Shown here: positions 33,928 through 43,751 of the stretch, one piece after another
How positions within the stretch are numbered: the first letter of the stretch is position 1
Layout: each line of letters opens with the position of its first letter
Assembly: GCF_018324205.1 (NCBI RefSeq)
Contig: NZ_AP023356.1
Span: 5,438,001 to 5,502,000 of the forward strand
Direction: 5' to 3'
Length of the DNA stretch: 64,000 nt
Source of the DNA: Actinoplanes ianthinogenes
Lineage (GTDB): Bacteria > Actinomycetota > Actinomycetes > Mycobacteriales > Micromonosporaceae
The notes under the pieces: model-generated
Told to the model about the DNA's origin: nothing
What the model saw: only the letters and a program-made list of their open reading frames with translations
Databases searched by the model: none
Program-made: the position numbers and the translations under genes

Positions 33928-35613
33928 ATGCGCAGACTGCCCGTGGCCGATCCCGGCCTGCCCGACGCCCGGTCCGCCACCCGATACCTCAGCTGGCTGG
34001 TCCGGCGTTCCCGTATGACGATCATCACGGCGATCGCGCTCTCGGTGGCCTGGATGGGCTGTCAGTCGCTGGTTCCCGCGATGGTCGGCAAGGCCATCGA
34101 CGCCGCCGCGGACAAGAACGGGCAGGCGTTGCTCGCCTGGGGACTGGCACTGTTCGGCATCGGCGTCGTGCAGGCGCTGACGGGTATCACCCGGCACCGG
34201 TACTCGGTGGCGAACTGGCTCGGGGCCGGATTCCGTACCGTGCAGGTCACCGTGCGCCAGGCGAACCGGCTCGGCTCGGCGCTGCCCGGCCGGCTCAAGG
34301 CCGGCGAGGTGGTCGCGATCGGCACCTCGGACATCAACCACATCGGCGGCGCGGTCGACGTCGCCGCCCGCGGCACCGGCGCGCTGCTCGCGGTCACCAC
34401 GGTCACGGTGCTGCTGCTGCACACCTCGGTCCCGCTCGGGCTGGTGGTGCTGATCGGCGTGCCGGGGCTGATGGCCGTCGTGGGTGGACTGATCCAGCCG
34501 CTGCACCGGCGCCAGCAGGCGTACCGCGAGCAGCAGGGCCGGCTCACCGGGCGGGCCGCCGACCTGGTCACCGGGCTGCGCGTGCTGCGCGGCGTGGGCG
34601 GGGAGGGCGTCATGGTGGAGCGGTACCGCGACGAGTCGCAGGCGCTGCGCGCCGCCGGGGTACGCACCGCCGCCGTCGAGTCCCTGCTGGAGGCCGCCCA
34701 GGTCCTGCTCCCCGGCATCTTCCTGGTCCTGGTCACCTGGCTGGGCGCCCGGTTCGCCGCGGCCGACCTGATCACCATCGGCCAGCTGGTCTCGTTCTAC
34801 GCCTACGCCGCCTTCCTCGTCGCCCCGCTGCGGCAGCTCACCGACTCGCTGGACAAGCTGACCCGGGGGCACGTCTCGGCCCGCCGGGTGGTCGGCATGC
34901 TGCGGCTGCCGCGGACGCCGGTCGACCCGCCCGACCCGTTGCCGGCGCCGGACGGCGACCTGGCCGACCCGGAGTCCGGGGTCCGCGTCGCGACCGGCCG
35001 GCTGACCGCGATCGTGGCCGAGGACCCGGACGACGCCGCGCAGATCGCCGACCGGCTCGGGCGGTACGCCGACGGCGCCACCCTGGGCGGTGTGCCGCTC
35101 GCCGACCTGCCGCTGGCCGTGGTGCGCCGCCGGATCCTGGTGGCCGACAACGACGCCCGGCTCTTCTCCGGACGGCTGCGGTCCGATCTGGACCCGGGCG
35201 GCGGTGGCCGGCTCCCGGCCGCCCTGGAGGCCTCGGCGGCACAGGACATCGTGGACGGTCTGCCGCACGGCCTGGACAGTGTGGTCGCCGAGCGGGGCCG
35301 GTCGTTCTCCGGCGGCCAGCAGCAACGCCTGCGGCTGGCCCGGGCGCTGGTCGCCGACCCGGACATCCTGATCCTGGTCGAGCCGACCAACGCGGTCGAC
35401 GCGCACACCGAGGCCCGGATCGCCGAGCGGATCAGCGCGATCCGGGCCGGGCGCACCACCGTCGTCTGCACCTCCAGCCCGCTCGTGCTCGGCCACGCCG
35501 ACCGGGTGCTCTATCTGGAGCAGGGCCGGGTGGTCGCCGCCGGCACCCATCACGAGCTGCTGGAAGCCGAGCCGCGGTACGCCCGCGTGGTGCTCCGTGA
35601 GGAGCAGTCGTGA
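33928..35613 (+). CDS. ABC exporter half-transporter A, degenerate nucleotide-binding domain
   Basis: A 561-residue type IV ABC exporter subunit. Six membrane spans lie in about 1-300 (ITAIALSVAWMGCQSLV, LLAWGLALFGIGVVQAL, VLLPGIFLVLVTWLG). In the ATPase domain the Walker A loop is absent (AIVAEDPDDAAQIADRLG where GxxGxGKST belongs). Walker B is altered to ILILVEPTNAVD and the H-loop to VVCTSSP. The signature FSGGQQQRLRLARAL is intact. It therefore can lend its signature to the partner's ATP site but should not hydrolyse ATP at its own. The stop overlaps the partner gene. Substrate is unknown. Confidence 0.9.
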   Translation: MRRLPVADPGLPDARSATRYLSWLVRRSRMTIITAIALSVAWMGCQSLVPAMVGKAIDAAADKNGQALLAWGLALFGIGVVQALTGITRHRYSVANWLGAGFRTVQVTVRQANRLGSALPGRLKAGEVVAIGTSDINHIGGAVDVAARGTGALLAVTTVTVLLLHTSVPLGLVVLIGVPGLMAVVGGLIQPLHRRQQAYREQQGRLTGRAADLVTGLRVLRGVGGEGVMVERYRDESQALRAAGVRTAAVESLLEAAQVLLPGIFLVLVTWLGARFAAADLITIGQLVSFYAYAAFLVAPLRQLTDSLDKLTRGHVSARRVVGMLRLPRTPVDPPDPLPAPDGDLADPESGVRVATGRLTAIVAEDPDDAAQIADRLGRYADGATLGGVPLADLPLAVVRRRILVADNDARLFSGRLRSDLDPGGGGRLPAALEASAAQDIVDGLPHGLDSVVAERGRSFSGGQQQRLRLARALVADPDILILVEPTNAVDAHTEARIAERISAIRAGRTTVVCTSSPLVLGHADRVLYLEQGRVVAAGTHHELLEAEPRYARVVLREEQS

Positions 35614-37394
35614 CCCATGCGCTACCGGTCGCCAGCCGCTCCCAGGCCTGGCGCTACGCCCGATCGTTGTTCCGCGACCACCCCGGCATGTTCCGCACCA
35701 CCGTGGGACTGCACCTGCTCGCCGCGCTCGCCGGGCTGGCCGGTCCGCGGCTGCTCGGCGACCTGGTGCAGGCGGTGCAGGTCGGGACGGACTACACCCA
35801 GCTGGACCGGCTGGCTGCCGCGCTGGCCGGGTTCGTGCTGGTGCAGGCGGTGCTGATCCGGTACGCGTACCTGGCCTCGGCCCGGCTCGGCGAGCAGGTG
35901 CTGGCCCAGTTGCGGGAGGAGTTCATCGCCCGGGTGCTGACGCTGCCGCTGGGCACGGTGGAGTCGGCGGGGACCGGGGATCTGCTGACGCGTACCACCC
36001 GGGACGTGGACGCGCTCTCCAAATGCGTCCGGCTGGCCGTGCCGGAGACCACGATCGCGCTGCTCACCGGCGGGCTGGTGGTGGTCGCGCTGGTCGCCGT
36101 GGACCCGGTGCTGGCCGCCCCGCTGCTGGTCGGGGTGCCGATCACGGTGGCCGGCACCCGGTGGTACGTGCGCAAGGCCCCGTCCGGTTACCTGCGGCAG
36201 AACGCGGCCTACTCGGAGGTGACCGACGGGCTGACCGAGACGGTCGAGGGAGCCCGGACGGTGGAGGCGCTGGGGCGGCAGGAGCAGCGGGTGGCGCGTA
36301 CCGACCGGGACCTGTACCGCTCCTGGCGGGCCGAGCGGTACACGCTGTTCCTGCGGACCGTCTGGTGGCCGGTGATCGAGGTCAGCTACGTGATCCCGAT
36401 GGTGCTCACGCTGCTCACCGGCGGCTGGATGTACCTGCGCGGCACGGTCACCCTGGGCCAGCTGACCGCGGCCGTGGTCTACGTCCAGCAGCTGATCCAC
36501 CCGCTGGACCGGTTGCTCTCCTGGCTGGACGAGCTCCAGGTGGGCGCGGCGTCGCTGGCCCGGCTGCTCGGGGTGGCCGACGCGCCGCGACCGCCCCGGC
36601 GGGACGCGCCACCGCCGGACGGGACGTCACTCGAGGTACGCGGCGTGCGGTTCGGCTACGTCGAGGGCCGCGAGGTGCTGCACGGCGTCGACCTGACGCT
36701 GCGGCCGGGCGAGCGGCTCGCCGTGGTCGGCCCGTCCGGCGCCGGGAAGTCCACCCTGGGCCGCCTGCTGGCCGGCATCCACCAGCCCACCGAGGGCAGC
36801 GTGACGGTGGGCGGGGTGCCGCTCGGCGCGCTCCCCCCGGACCGGCTGCGGGCCGAGGTGGCGCTGGTCAGCCAGGAGCACCACGTCTTCGTCGGGACGC
36901 TGCGGGACAACGTGGCGATGGCCCGGCCGCGGGCGCCGGAGCCGGACGTCCGGACCGCGCTGGCCGCGGTGCACGCCCTGGAGTGGGCGGACGGGCTGCC
37001 GGACCGGCTGGACACGGTGATCGGCGACGGCGGGCTGCCGCTGACCGCCGCGCAGGCGCAGCAGGTGGCGCTGGCCCGGCTGATCCTGGCCGACCCGCAC
37101 ACGCTGGTGCTGGACGAGGCCACCGCGCTGCTGGACCCCCGGGCGGCGCGGGATCTGGAGCGGTCGCTGGCCGCCGTGGTGCACGGGCGGACGGTGGTGG
37201 CGATCGCGCACCGGCTGTTCTCGGCGCACGACGCGGACCGGGTCGCGGTGGTGGAGGACGGGCGGATCACCGAGCTGGGGTCGCACGACGAGCTGGTCGC
37301 GGCGAACGGGTCGTACGCGGCCCTGTGGCGGGAGTGGCAGGGCGAGGCCCCGGACGTCAAAAGGGCGCGTCCCCGCCAGGACGCGCCCTTCTAG
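35610..37394 (+). CDS. ABC exporter half-transporter B, catalytically competent Walker motifs
   Basis: A 594-residue exporter subunit with six spans in about 20-310. The ATPase domain has an intact Walker A (VVGPSGAGKSTLGRLL), Q-loop (ALVSQEHHVF), Walker B with catalytic glutamate (TLVLDEATALLD) and H-loop histidine (VVAIAHRL). Its signature is degenerate: LTAAQAQQVALARL in place of LSGGQ. The defects are complementary to those of subunit A. GTG 35610 overlaps the previous stop. Its last codons are overlapped by a terminator hairpin. Confidence 0.92.
   Translation: MTHALPVASRSQAWRYARSLFRDHPGMFRTTVGLHLLAALAGLAGPRLLGDLVQAVQVGTDYTQLDRLAAALAGFVLVQAVLIRYAYLASARLGEQVLAQLREEFIARVLTLPLGTVESAGTGDLLTRTTRDVDALSKCVRLAVPETTIALLTGGLVVVALVAVDPVLAAPLLVGVPITVAGTRWYVRKAPSGYLRQNAAYSEVTDGLTETVEGARTVEALGRQEQRVARTDRDLYRSWRAERYTLFLRTVWWPVIEVSYVIPMVLTLLTGGWMYLRGTVTLGQLTAAVVYVQQLIHPLDRLLSWLDELQVGAASLARLLGVADAPRPPRRDAPPPDGTSLEVRGVRFGYVEGREVLHGVDLTLRPGERLAVVGPSGAGKSTLGRLLAGIHQPTEGSVTVGGVPLGALPPDRLRAEVALVSQEHHVFVGTLRDNVAMARPRAPEPDVRTALAAVHALEWADGLPDRLDTVIGDGGLPLTAAQAQQVALARLILADPHTLVLDEATALLDPRAARDLERSLAAVVHGRTVVAIAHRLFSAHDADRVAVVEDGRITELGSHDELVAANGSYAALWREWQGEAPDVKRARPRQDAPF
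37361..37390. terminator. Bidirectional terminator hairpin overlapping the end of the exporter gene
   Basis: A perfect 12-bp stem AAGGGCGCGTCC (37361-37372) and GGACGCGCCCTT (37379-37390), loop CCGCCA. It ends just before the TAG (37392-37394) and separates the exporter from the convergent groL. Confidence 0.8.
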
Positions 37395-37405
37395 CCGGTG
37401 ACCGG

Positions 37406-39067
<1,662 letters not shown>

Positions 39068-39130
39068 TCACGCACCGACGCCCTGCCCCGAAGATCCGGA
39101 ACAGGGCGTCTGCACAGTCGGTTTAGGTCT

Positions 39131-39439
39131 TTACTTCTCGATGACCGCGAGGACGTCGCGGGCGGAGAGCACCAGGTACTCCTCACCGGCGTACTTGACC
39201 TCGGTGCCGCCGTACTTCGAGTAGAGGACCACGTCGCCGACCTTGACGTCGAGCGGAACGCGGTTGCCCTTGTCGTCGATCCGGCCGGGGCCGACGGCGA
39301 GGACGGTGCCCTCCTGCGGCTTCTCCTTCGCGGTGTCGGGGATCACGATGCCCGACGCCGTGGTGGTCTCGGCCTCGTTCGCCTGAACCACGATGCGGTC
39401 CTCGAGCGGCTTGATCGCAACCTTGGTCGCGGTAGTCAC
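39131..39439 (-). CDS. groS: Co-chaperonin GroES
   Basis: A 102-residue co-chaperonin: [19 protein letters not shown], mobile loop [35 protein letters not shown] and [13 protein letters not shown] chose GTG 39439 ([14 protein letters not shown]) because the AGGAGG site lies 8 bases upstream of it. The ATG at 39445 would sit only 2 bases from that site. The promoter with two CIRCE operators lies about 160 bases upstream. Confidence 0.97.
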   Translation of the reverse strand: MTTATKVAIKPLEDRIVVQANEAETTTASGIVIPDTAKEKPQEGTVLAVGPGRIDDKGNRVPLDVKVGDVVLYSKYGGTEVKYAGEEYLVLSARDVLAVIEK

Positions 39440-39573
39440 GGGCATACCCTCCTGGGTACAGGTTTCGCCGGCCATGAAACAGGCCGGTCAGATGCCTCAT
39501 GCCACCGGGCGGGGCCGTCGTCGCGGGTGCCGGTCCGCCTGGTGCCTAACCGTCTCGGACGGGCCGGGACGGC

Positions 39574-39600
39574 TGGCACCCTCATCATGAGAGTGCTAAC
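39574..39600. promoter_or_regulatory. CIRCE operator 1 (imperfect left arm)
   Basis: CTGGCACCC (6 of 9 matches), a 9-base spacer and GAGTGCTAA (9 of 9) match the HrcA site TTAGCACTC-N9-GAGTGCTAA. It lies just downstream of the groES -10 box, over the likely transcription start. Confidence 0.8.
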
Positions 39601-39604
39601 CGGA

Positions 39605-39633
39605 GATTATGCCGGAACTAGCACTCCGTCAAC
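39605..39633 (-). promoter_or_regulatory. groES-groEL1 promoter
   Basis: On the minus strand TTGACG (39628-39633) and TAATCT (39605-39610) are separated by exactly 17 bases, a strong housekeeping-type promoter. CIRCE 2 covers the -35 region and CIRCE 1 the start region. Confidence 0.8.
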
Positions 39634-39645
39634 CAGAGTGCCAAC
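39619..39645. promoter_or_regulatory. CIRCE operator 2
   Basis: CTAGCACTC (8 of 9), a 9-base spacer and GAGTGCCAA (8 of 9) match the CIRCE consensus. It overlaps the -35 box, so HrcA binding would block polymerase. It also lies 27 bases before the divergent methyltransferase start and could affect that gene too. Confidence 0.9.
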
Positions 39646-39671
39646 CTGTCACGCCGGGGAGAATGCCTGGT

Positions 39672-40841
39672 GTGACCCCTGAACTTCTTGCTCTCCTGCG
39701 GACCCCGGAAGGGATCCGTGCCCTGGCCGTGGCGGCCGAGGTCGGTGACGGTGAGCCGCTCGCCGCGGCCTCGGCCATGCGGGCCCGGGGCTTCGGCGCG
39801 GAGCTGGCCGCCGCCGCACTCACCCAGGCTAGTTTGCGCCGCCGGGCGGCGATGAAGTTCGGGGCGGACGCCTCCGGAATGTTCTTCACCCGGCACGGTC
39901 TGGAGCAGGCGACCCGCGCGGTGGTCGCGGAGCGCCGGGCCGCCCGGCTCGCCGAGCGCGGCGTCGCGACCCTGGCCGATCTGGGCTGCGGGCTGGGGTC
40001 CGACGCGCTGGCCGCGGCCCGTCAGGGGATTTCGGTGTACGCCGTGGACGCCGACCCGGCGACCGCCGCGCTCGCCGCCGCGAACGCCGAAGCCGCCGGG
40101 CTCGCCGACCGGATCACGGTGACCTGTGCCGACGCCACCACCGTCGCGGTGGAGGGGTTCGACGCGGTCTTCGCCGACCCGGCCCGCCGGCAGACCGGGC
40201 GCGGGCGGGTGTTCGACCCGAAGGCGTACTCGCCGCCCTGGGACTTCGTCGCCGGGCTGGCCGAGCGGGTGCCGCGGACGGTGCTCAAGCTCGCCCCCGG
40301 CATCGACCACGGGCTGCTGCCGCCGGGCGCCGAGGGGGAGTGGGTCAGCGTCGACGGCGACCTGGTCGAGGCCGCCTTCTGGTGCGGGCCGCTGGCGTCG
40401 GCGCCGCGCCGGGCCTCCCTGGTCGGGCGCGGTGAGCTGACCGGCACCGGCGTGGAACGGGCTCCGGTCGGGCCGGTCGGCGCCTGGTTCTACGACCCGG
40501 ACCCGGCGGTGGTCCGGTCGCACCTGGTCGCCGAGTTCGCCGCGACGATCGGCGGGCGGCTGGCCGACCCGGAGATCGCGTACGTGTACACCGACGACCC
40601 GGTGGACACCCCGTTCGCGCGGCGGCTGGCGGTGACCGACGTGCTGCCGTTCTCGCTGAAGCGGCTGCGTGCCCTGCTGCGCGAGCGTGGCGTCGGCACG
40701 CTGGAGATCCGCAAGCGCGGCTCCGCCCTCGTCCCCGACCAGCTGCGCAAGGACCTCAAGCTGGCCGGGCCGCACGCGGCCGGGTTGGTGCTGACCCGGG
40801 TGGACGGCGCGCCCACCGCGCTGCTGACCGCGCACTCATAG
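39672..40841 (+). CDS. SAM-dependent methyltransferase with THUMP-like C-terminal domain
   Basis: A 389-residue class I methyltransferase. SAM motif I is LADLGCGLGSDALAAARQG, the acidic strand end is AVDADPATAALA, and the catalytic-type motif is VFADPARRQTGRGRVFDP. The C-terminal 90 residues (VLPFSLKRLRALLRERGVGTLEIRKRG-type segment) match the THUMP-like domain, which suggests an RNA substrate. GTG 39672 has GGGGAGA at a good distance; ATG 39663 lies too close to that site. It is divergent from groES across the CIRCE region. Confidence 0.85.
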   Translation: MTPELLALLRTPEGIRALAVAAEVGDGEPLAAASAMRARGFGAELAAAALTQASLRRRAAMKFGADASGMFFTRHGLEQATRAVVAERRAARLAERGVATLADLGCGLGSDALAAARQGISVYAVDADPATAALAAANAEAAGLADRITVTCADATTVAVEGFDAVFADPARRQTGRGRVFDPKAYSPPWDFVAGLAERVPRTVLKLAPGIDHGLLPPGAEGEWVSVDGDLVEAAFWCGPLASAPRRASLVGRGELTGTGVERAPVGPVGAWFYDPDPAVVRSHLVAEFAATIGGRLADPEIAYVYTDDPVDTPFARRLAVTDVLPFSLKRLRALLRERGVGTLEIRKRGSALVPDQLRKDLKLAGPHAAGLVLTRVDGAPTALLTAHS

Positions 40842-40915
40842 CGACGGAACGGAAGCGTCGTAACGGGTCCGAATCGGATGTTTGGGTCGATCACCCCCGG
40901 AGTAGCGTGCGGCGC

Positions 40916-41398
40916 ATGCCGAAGAAAGCGGCCGGCACCCCGGCCACCGCGCTGCTGGCCGCGGAGCGGGTGCCGCACACCCTGCACCCGTACGAGGTGT
41001 CCCCGGACGCCCCGAACTACGGCGCCCTGGTCGCGGCGGCCCTCGGGGTGGCGCCGGAGCGGATGTTCAAGACGCTGGTGGCCGAGGTGGACGGCCGGCT
41101 CGTGGTCGGCGTCGTGCCGGTCACCGGCGATCTGGACCTGAAAGCCCTCGCCCAGGCGGCCGGCGGCAAACGGGCGGCGCTGGCCGACCGGGCCGCCGCC
41201 GAGCGCAGCAGTGGGTACGTCCGCGGCGGGATCAGCCCGCTGGGTCAGCGCAAGCGACTGCCCACGGTGATCGACGAGTCGGCCGCAGGTCTCGATTCGA
41301 TGTATGTCTCGGCCGGCCGCCGCGGCCTTCAGGTCGCCCTGGCCCCGGCCGATCTGATCCGGCTGACCAGCGCAACCGTCGCGGTGATCCGCACGTGA
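40916..41398 (+). CDS. ybaK: Cys-tRNA(Pro) deacylase YbaK-type
   Basis: A 160-residue editing-domain protein that hydrolyses Cys-tRNA(Pro) and related mischarged tRNAs. It has TPATALLAAERVPHTLHPYEV, the catalytic lysine in MFKTLVAEVDGRLVVGVVP, and RKRLPTVIDESA. ATG 40916 was chosen; ATG 40907 would add three residues. The ribosome site is weak. Confidence 0.92.
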   Translation: MPKKAAGTPATALLAAERVPHTLHPYEVSPDAPNYGALVAAALGVAPERMFKTLVAEVDGRLVVGVVPVTGDLDLKALAQAAGGKRAALADRAAAERSSGYVRGGISPLGQRKRLPTVIDESAAGLDSMYVSAGRRGLQVALAPADLIRLTSATVAVIRT

Positions 41399-41720
41399 CG
41401 AAATTTTCCGGCAATCTTGCGGGTTTCCTCAACCTTCGGAGTTGATCTTACTTAGCGTTACCTTGTGCGGTGGGTTTCGCGACTTCCCAGGCGTCTCGTC
41501 CGGGTTGGATGGCAGCCGCGTTGCGGGATTGTTATCCCTCGTTACGAGATAGATCACCCCGGTGACTTGTGTTCCAGGCCACCGTCGGAATACGTTGCCG
41601 GGCACAACAAACCGGTTCCTGATCCATCGGCGCCCAGGGGAGCGACACTCCCAGGCACGCACCAACCCCTGAAAAATCCGAACGAAGGCTCCGGATTTAC
41701 CCCCCGAAAGGACATACGGA
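41399..41720 (+). promoter_or_regulatory. Upstream region of the xylose-type ABC operon with candidate operators
   Basis: No gene is seen in these 322 bases. A perfect 11-base palindrome CTCGTTACGAG lies at 41538-41548. An inverted repeat AAATCCG (41674-41680) with CGGATTT (41692-41698) lies directly upstream of the ribosome site GAAAGGA. Either could be the operator of the ROK regulator encoded at the operon's end. This is inference from symmetry and position only. Confidence 0.4.
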
Positions 41721-42827
41721 ATGCGTAAGGGACTGTTCGCCCTTGCCGCCGTCGGCCTCCTGGCCACCGGCAGCATGGCCGCCTGTGGCGACAAGAGCGA
41801 CGACAAGACCAGCACCGGCTCCGGCGAGACCGCGAAGGCCGGCAAGGTGGGCGTGATCCTGCCCGACACCAAGAGCTCGGCTCGCTGGGAGACGGCGGAC
41901 ACCAAGTACCTGACCGAGGCCTTCAAGGCCGCGGGCGTCGAGGCTGAGATCAAGAACGCTCAGGGCGACAAGAACTCGTTCCAGACCATCGCCGACGGCA
42001 TGATCCAGAGCGGCGTCAAGGTCCTGATGATCGTCAACCTGGACTCCGGAACCGGTAAGAACGTCCTGGAGAACGCCAAGAAGGCCGGCATCGCGACGAT
42101 CGACTACGACCGTCTCACCCTCGGCGGTGGCGCGAACTACTACGTCTCCTTCGACAACACCGAGGTCGGCAAGCTGCAGGGCCAGGGCCTGGTGGACTGC
42201 CTGACCGCGGCCAAGGCCGTCAAGCCGGTCGTGTCGCTGCTCAACGGCTCGCCGACCGACAACAACGCCACCCTGTTCAAGGAGGGCGCGGTCTCCGTCC
42301 TGCAGCCGAAGTTCGACTCGGGCGACTACACCAAGGGCCCGGACGACGCGGTTCCGGACTGGGACAACGCCAAGGCCGGCACCATATTCGAGCAGCAGCT
42401 CACCAAGAACCCGAAGATCGCCGGCGTGCTCGCCGCGAACGACGGTCTCGGTAACGCCGCGATCGAGGTGCTGAAGAAGAACAAGCTGAACGGCAAGGTC
42501 CCGGTGACCGGCCAGGACGCGACCGTCCAGGGTCTGCAGAACATCCTCGCGGGCGACCAGTGCATGACCGTCTACAAGGCGATCAAGAAGGAGGCCGACG
42601 CGGCCGCCGAGCTGGCTGTCGCGCTGGCCAAGGGTCAGACCCCGACCACGGCCACCGGCACGGTGACCGACACGGAGACGAAGCAGGAGGTCAAGTCCGT
42701 GCTGCTGAAGCCGGAGGCGATCACCAAGGAGAACGTCAAGACCGTTGTCGACGACGGCTTCGTGACCAAGGCCGAGCTCTGCACGGCCGCCTTCGCGGAC
42801 GCCTGCACCAAGGCGGGCATCAGCTGA
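41721..42827 (+). CDS. xylF: Xylose-type sugar ABC transporter substrate-binding lipoprotein
   Basis: A 368-residue periplasmic-binding-protein type I lipoprotein. The lipobox ends at C22 (ATGSMAAC). XylF-family segments include MIQSGVKVLMIVNLDSG, ATIDYDRLT, YYVSFDNTEVGKLQ, NGSPTDNNATLFK, VLAANDGLGNAAIEVL, PVTGQDATVQGLQNILAG and MTVYKAIKKEA. The family binds D-xylose or related sugars; the exact sugar is not decided here. It is the first gene of xylF-G-H-ROK. A strong hairpin after it probably keeps its mRNA more abundant than the rest. Confidence 0.9.
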   Translation: MRKGLFALAAVGLLATGSMAACGDKSDDKTSTGSGETAKAGKVGVILPDTKSSARWETADTKYLTEAFKAAGVEAEIKNAQGDKNSFQTIADGMIQSGVKVLMIVNLDSGTGKNVLENAKKAGIATIDYDRLTLGGGANYYVSFDNTEVGKLQGQGLVDCLTAAKAVKPVVSLLNGSPTDNNATLFKEGAVSVLQPKFDSGDYTKGPDDAVPDWDNAKAGTIFEQQLTKNPKIAGVLAANDGLGNAAIEVLKKNKLNGKVPVTGQDATVQGLQNILAGDQCMTVYKAIKKEADAAAELAVALAKGQTPTTATGTVTDTETKQEVKSVLLKPEAITKENVKTVVDDGFVTKAELCTAAFADACTKAGIS

Positions 42828-42857
42828 TTCGTCAGCACACCTGCTGAATCCGGCGAC

Positions 42858-42890
42858 GGCGCCGCCCACGGTTTTCGCGTGGGCGGCGCC
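42858..42890 (+). terminator. Intercistronic hairpin between xylF and xylG
   Basis: A perfect 13-bp stem GGCGCCGCCCACG (42858-42870) and CGTGGGCGGCGCC (42878-42890), loop GTTTTCG, no T-run. It is likely a partial terminator or mRNA-stabilising hairpin, as is common after binding-protein genes. Confidence 0.7.
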
Positions 42891-42947
42891 TGAGTCGGTT
42901 CGGCGGACCCCCCGAACGGCCGGTCACCGAACGAAGGAGAAACATCC

Positions 42948-43751
42948 GTGGCCGCGACACCCCTCTTGGAACTGCGCGGGATCGACAAGAGTTTCGGTCC
43001 TGTCCAGGTCCTCCACGATGTCGAGCTCAGCGTGTACCCCGGCGAGGTCACCGCCCTGGTGGGCGACAACGGCGCCGGTAAGTCGACGCTGGTCAAGTGC
43101 ATCAGTGGCATCTACCCGATCGACGCGGGCACGGTGACCTTCGACGGCAAGCAGGTCGCCATCCACAGCCCCCGGGACGCCTCGGAGCTGGGCATCGAGG
43201 TCGTCTACCAGGACCTCGCGCTCTGCGACAACCTGGACATCGTCCAGAACATGTTCCTCGGCCGGGAGAAGAAGCGCGGCATCGTGCTCGACGAGCCGAC
43301 CATGGAGCAGATGGCCGGGGAGACCCTGGCCAGCCTCTCGGTACGCACCGTCAAGTCGCTGCGCCAGCTCGTCGCCAGCCTCTCCGGCGGCCAGCGGCAG
43401 ACCGTGGCGATCGCCAAGGCGGTGCTCTGGAACAGCAAGGTCGTCATCCTGGACGAGCCGACCGCCGCCCTCGGTGTCGCGCAGACCGCCCAGGTCCTCG
43501 AGCTGGTCCGCCGGCTCGCCGACAACGGCCTCGGCGTGGTCCTCATCTCGCACAACATGAACGACGTCTTCGCGGTCTCGGACCGGATCGCCGCGCTCTA
43601 CCTCGGCCGGATGGCCGCCCAGGTCAAGGCGAGCGACGTCACCCACGCGCAGGTCGTCGAGCTGATCACCGGCGGGCGCAGTGGCAACCTGGGCCTCCCG
43701 CCGGAGAAGCCCACCGACTTCGTCGAGATCATGCCGGGAGCCGAGCAGTGA
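42948..43751 (+). CDS. xylG: Sugar ABC transporter ATP-binding protein (single-domain XylG type)
   Basis: A 267-residue single ATPase domain. Walker A is GDNGAGKSTLVK, the signature LSGGQRQTVAIAKA, Walker B VVILDEPTAALG and the H-loop VVLISHNMNDVF. E. coli XylG has two fused ATPase domains; here only one is present, so two copies must dimerise, as in many actinobacterial versions. GTG 42948 follows GAAGGAGAAA. The stop overlaps the permease start. Confidence 0.92.
   Translation: MAATPLLELRGIDKSFGPVQVLHDVELSVYPGEVTALVGDNGAGKSTLVKCISGIYPIDAGTVTFDGKQVAIHSPRDASELGIEVVYQDLALCDNLDIVQNMFLGREKKRGIVLDEPTMEQMAGETLASLSVRTVKSLRQLVASLSGGQRQTVAIAKAVLWNSKVVILDEPTAALGVAQTAQVLELVRRLADNGLGVVLISHNMNDVFAVSDRIAALYLGRMAAQVKASDVTHAQVVELITGGRSGNLGLPPEKPTDFVEIMPGAEQ

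Noticed and set aside
33928-35613. Exporter subunit A as a pseudogene
   Set aside because: The frame is intact, overlaps its partner, and keeps membrane spans and SGGQ. The losses match complementary losses in the partner, which fits functional asymmetry better than decay.
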